Of a DNA stretch of 64,000 nucleotides, positions 61,456 to 64,000 are shown in pieces. How positions within the stretch are numbered: position 1 is the first letter of the stretch; each line of letters starts with the position of its first letter. The stretch comes from Microvirga sp052115485. Lineage in GTDB: Bacteria; Pseudomonadota; Alphaproteobacteria; Rhizobiales; Beijerinckiaceae. The DNA lies in NCBI RefSeq assembly GCF_052115485.1, contig NZ_JBFRGU010000009.1, forward strand, positions 1 through 64,000, read 5' to 3'. The notes beneath the pieces were generated by a model. It made no database searches. It was not told where the DNA came from and worked only from the letters and a program-made list of their open reading frames with translations. The translations under genes and the position numbers were made by a program.

Positions 61456-63009
61456 ATGATGACCCTGTCCCGCCGAATCGTTCTGCAGAGCCTGCTGGCG
61501 ACCGTAGCGCTGCCCGCCTTCGCTCAGCAGACCGCCGCGCCCGCGCCGACCCCGTTCCGCTTCGAGGATGTGGTGCGCCGGGCCAAAGAGGTGTCGGCAG
61601 CGCCATACGAGGCTCCACCGCAGCAGCTGCCCGCACCCCTGAACCAACTCAGCTTCGACGATTACCGGGACATCCGCTTCCGACCGGAGAAGGCGCTTCT
61701 GGCGGGCGGCGGCGGACCGTTCCGAATGCAACTCTTCCATCCGGGCTTTCTCTACCAGCGGCCCGTGACGGTGAACGTGATCCGCGACGGGGTTCCGACG
61801 CCGGTTCCCTACCAGCGCGAATTGTTCGATTACGGCCGCAACAAGATCGAGAAGCCGCTGCCGGTCAATCTGGGTTTCGCCGGCTTCAGGCTGCACTACC
61901 CGCTCAACACACCGAAGGTCTTCGACGAGTTGATCGCCTTCCTCGGCGCGAGCTATTTCCGCTTCCTCGGGCGCGATCAGAAATACGGCCTGTCCGCGCG
62001 CGGGCTTGCCATCAACGTGACGGGTGGGGAAGCGGAAGAGTTTCCGTATTTCCGTGAATTCTGGATCGAGATGCCGACCCCGCAGAGCGACCGGGCGACG
62101 GTCTATGCGCTGCTCGACAGCCCCTCGGTCGCAGGAGCCTACCGTTTCGACGTCTATCCCTCGAAGGAGACAACCATCGACGTGACGGCGACCCTGTTCC
62201 CGCGCCAGACGATTCCGAATGTCGGCATCGCCCCGCTCACCTCCATGTTCTTCGAGGGTGAGAACGAGCGCCACAAACAGGACGATTTCCGCCCCGAGCT
62301 TCACGATTCGGACGGCCTCTTGATGCAGTCCGGCTCCGGTGAATGGATCTGGCGTCCGCTTCAGAACCCCGACCGCAAGACGGTCTCATCCTTCAGCGAC
62401 AACAATCCGCGCGGCTTCGGCCTTATGCAGCGCGATCGCGTGTTCGAGGATTACCAGGACCTCGAAGCCTTCTATCATAAGCGCCCGGGATATTGGGTCG
62501 AACCCGTCGGCCAATGGGGCGAAGGCCGGGTCGAGCTTGTCGAGATCCCGACCACCGACGAGACGCATGACAACATCGTCGCCTATTGGCAGCCGAGCCG
62601 ACCTTTCGAGCGCGGTCAGGACATCACGCTCAACTACCGCCTCCGCGCCATTTCGAACACGGACACGATGCATCCGGGCGGCAAGGCGGTCAACACCTTC
62701 CAGACCCCTCCGCGCGCCAGCGGCTCGAACGGACCGAGCGACCGGACTCATCGCCGCTTCCTCATCGATTTCGCGGGCGGCGATCTGGAATACTACCTCG
62801 CCGATCCGTCACTGGTGCAACTCGTACCCTCGGTCTCGAACGGCAAAATCACCCATACCTTCATCGTCCCGAACGATCACACGAAGGGTTTTCGCGCCGC
62901 CATCGACGTGAAGCTGGAGCCGGGTCAATCGACAGACCTTCGCGCCTTCCTACGCGCCGGCAATCGAACGCTCACCGAAACCTGGACCTATCCCTGGTCG
63001 TTGGAATGA
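61456..63009 (+). CDS. opgG: periplasmic glucan biosynthesis protein, OpgG/OpgD family (copy 2)
   Basis: Periplasmic protein of osmoregulated glucan synthesis, 517 residues. The export signal MMTLSRRIVLQSLLATVALPA, cleaved near AFAQQ, contains SRRIVLQ, close to a twin-arginine motif. The OpgG domain follows: RFEDVVRRAKEVSAAPYEAP, LGASYFRFLGRDQKYGLSARGLAI, VGIAPLTSMFFEGEN and WIWRPLQNPDRKTVSSFSDNN. The start at 61456 or 61459 cannot be separated. It shares the overall sequence of copy 1 at 49292. Confidence 0.9.
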   Translation: MMTLSRRIVLQSLLATVALPAFAQQTAAPAPTPFRFEDVVRRAKEVSAAPYEAPPQQLPAPLNQLSFDDYRDIRFRPEKALLAGGGGPFRMQLFHPGFLYQRPVTVNVIRDGVPTPVPYQRELFDYGRNKIEKPLPVNLGFAGFRLHYPLNTPKVFDELIAFLGASYFRFLGRDQKYGLSARGLAINVTGGEAEEFPYFREFWIEMPTPQSDRATVYALLDSPSVAGAYRFDVYPSKETTIDVTATLFPRQTIPNVGIAPLTSMFFEGENERHKQDDFRPELHDSDGLLMQSGSGEWIWRPLQNPDRKTVSSFSDNNPRGFGLMQRDRVFEDYQDLEAFYHKRPGYWVEPVGQWGEGRVELVEIPTTDETHDNIVAYWQPSRPFERGQDITLNYRLRAISNTDTMHPGGKAVNTFQTPPRASGSNGPSDRTHRRFLIDFAGGDLEYYLADPSLVQLVPSVSNGKITHTFIVPNDHTKGFRAAIDVKLEPGQSTDLRAFLRAGNRTLTETWTYPWSLE

Positions 63010-63109
63010 GTTCTGCATAAGCGCAAGCTGCCGACCGCCACCGCTTGCTAATGCGAGCCCGAGACAGCAAAAGCGGCTGGATCAGGACAATAGCCCTATG
63101 GAGGACTCC

Positions 63110-64000
63110 ATGAAGCTTCGAATCGGATTTGCCGCGATGGCAGCCGTTTTTGCGGGCAGCCTCAATGGGGCCTTTGCGCAGCAACCCCTGACCGAAGTTT
63201 CGTACGGCACCAACTGGCTCGCTCAAGGGGAGCATGGCGGCTATTATCAGGCCGTGGCTGATGGGACGTACGAGAAGTACGGCCTCAAGGTCACCATCGT
63301 CCCAGGCGGCCCGCGCGCCAACAACCGCATGCTTCTGGCCGCCGGCAAGCTCGATTTCTACATGGGCGGCAGCCTGATCCAGGCCTTCTCGGCCGTCGAG
63401 AAAGACATCCCGACCATCGTCGTCGCGGCTCATTTCCAGAAGGAGCCGCAGATCCTCATGAGCCATCCCGGCCAGGGACTCGATACCTTCCTCGACTTGA
63501 AGAAATCGAACGACATTCTCCTGTCGAAAGATGGCGTCGCGACGTTCTTCCAGTGGATGCGCGCCGAATACGGCTTCAAGGAAGAGCAGATCAAGCCCTT
63601 CGGCTTCAACCCCGCTCCGTTCATCACCAATCCGAAGGCCGTGCAGCAGGGCTATGCGACGTCCGAGCCTCTCACCATCGAGAAGGCCGCAGGCTTCAAG
63701 CCCAACGTCTTCCTGCTCGCTGATTACGGCTTCAGCACCTATTCGACCACCATCGAAACGCGTCGCGAGGTGATCGAAAAAAATCCCGACCTCGTGCAAC
63801 GCTTCGTCGATGCCTCGACCATCGGCTGGTACAATTATCTCTACGGCGACAATGCGAAGGCGGTCGCGCTCATCAAGCGCGAAAATCCGGAAATGACGGA
63901 TGAGCTTTTGGCGTATTCACGCGAGAAGATGAAAGAATACGGCATCGTCGATTCAGGAGATGCCGCGAAACTCGGCATCGGCGCGATGACCGATGCGCGA
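63110..64000 (+). CDS. NMT1/THI5-type ABC transporter substrate-binding protein (cut by window end)
   Basis: Start of a periplasmic binding protein. The ATG at 63110 has GGAGG seven bases upstream. A signal peptide MKLRIGFAAMAAVFAGSLNG ends near AFAQQ. The domain opens TEVSYGTNWLAQGEHGGYYQA, then VADGTYEKYGLKVTIVPGGP, an NMT1/SsuA layout. The 297 codons in the window stay open to the edge, so the C terminus and partner ABC genes are not seen. Members bind pyrimidine precursors, sulfonates, taurine or riboflavin; the substrate is open. Confidence 0.9.
   Translation, partial: MKLRIGFAAMAAVFAGSLNGAFAQQPLTEVSYGTNWLAQGEHGGYYQAVADGTYEKYGLKVTIVPGGPRANNRMLLAAGKLDFYMGGSLIQAFSAVEKDIPTIVVAAHFQKEPQILMSHPGQGLDTFLDLKKSNDILLSKDGVATFFQWMRAEYGFKEEQIKPFGFNPAPFITNPKAVQQGYATSEPLTIEKAAGFKPNVFLLADYGFSTYSTTIETRREVIEKNPDLVQRFVDASTIGWYNYLYGDNAKAVALIKRENPEMTDELLAYSREKMKEYGIVDSGDAAKLGIGAMTDAR

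Noticed and set aside
61311..62057. A 248-residue frame overlapping the opgG-like gene
   Set aside because: Out of frame with a conserved OpgG domain; Arg/Pro-rich shadow.

Overview
The window is chromosomal DNA of an alphaproteobacterium, most likely of the order Hyphomicrobiales (Rhizobiales). The evidence is the flagellar order flgB-flgC-fliE-flgG-flgA-flgI-motE-flgH-fliL-fliP, a CpdR response regulator, GapR (DUF2312), DUF1244, DUF1036, an HWE-family sensor kinase, homospermidine synthase beside a type III ornithine decarboxylase, a ROSE-type heat-shock leader, and interspersed palindromic repeats of the kind common in this order. Genus cannot be fixed from sequence alone. I see no prophage, insertion sequence, CRISPR array or integrated island; this is dense housekeeping and accessory chromosome.

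Layout. 1-6779 (minus): start of a flagellin gene, then the proximal rod, P/L-ring and export operon. 7073-10094: a GGDEF-EAL protein convergent with a soluble globin-coupled chemoreceptor. 10266-14794: gapR, DUF1244, an N-formylglutamate amidohydrolase, an EamA exporter, DUF1036 and pyruvate kinase. 14828-16249 (minus): TPR protein, rpmJ, tRNA-Val and cpdR. 16421-21546: a second N-formylglutamate amidohydrolase, a small-RNA candidate, hisN overlapping a convergent lipase-like hydrolase, a small heat-shock protein with a thermometer leader, and threonine aldolase. 22168-28916: glutamate synthase gltB and gltD with a glutathione-transferase gene between them. 29037-39483: a degenerate SGNH-fold protein, MltB-type transglycosylase, galE, galU, kdsD, hemH, an HWE kinase and ung. 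39541-43041: a fused indolepyruvate oxidoreductase. 43255-45237: DUF1007 plus a NicO nickel/cobalt exporter. 45336-49050: a TAXI-TRAP transporter with DUF1850. 49292-50869 and 61456-63009: two periplasmic glucan biosynthesis paralogues. 50956-56908: a zinc uptake locus (small His-rich membrane protein, ZnuC, ZnuB, ZnuA), a CobW GTPase, a WD40 protein and two small genes. 57425-60817: polyamine genes (decarboxylase, GNAT, homospermidine synthase) behind a long structured leader. 63110-end: start of an NMT1/THI5-type substrate-binding protein.

The most notable non-coding signals are: a minus-strand small RNA (17362-17452) with its own promoter, a UUUCCUCCCU single-stranded motif and a strong terminator; a RpoH-like promoter feeding a three-hairpin ROSE-like thermometer (19713-19832); a four-copy ~105-bp palindromic repeat whose ends carry the stop codons of flanking genes; a structured leader before ornithine decarboxylase; and an rpmJ terminator that contains the start codon of the next gene. 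No wholly new defence or biosynthetic system was found. The least explained protein-level units are the His-rich znu peptide with the CobW-WD40 neighbourhood and the SGNH protein that has lost its catalytic residues.
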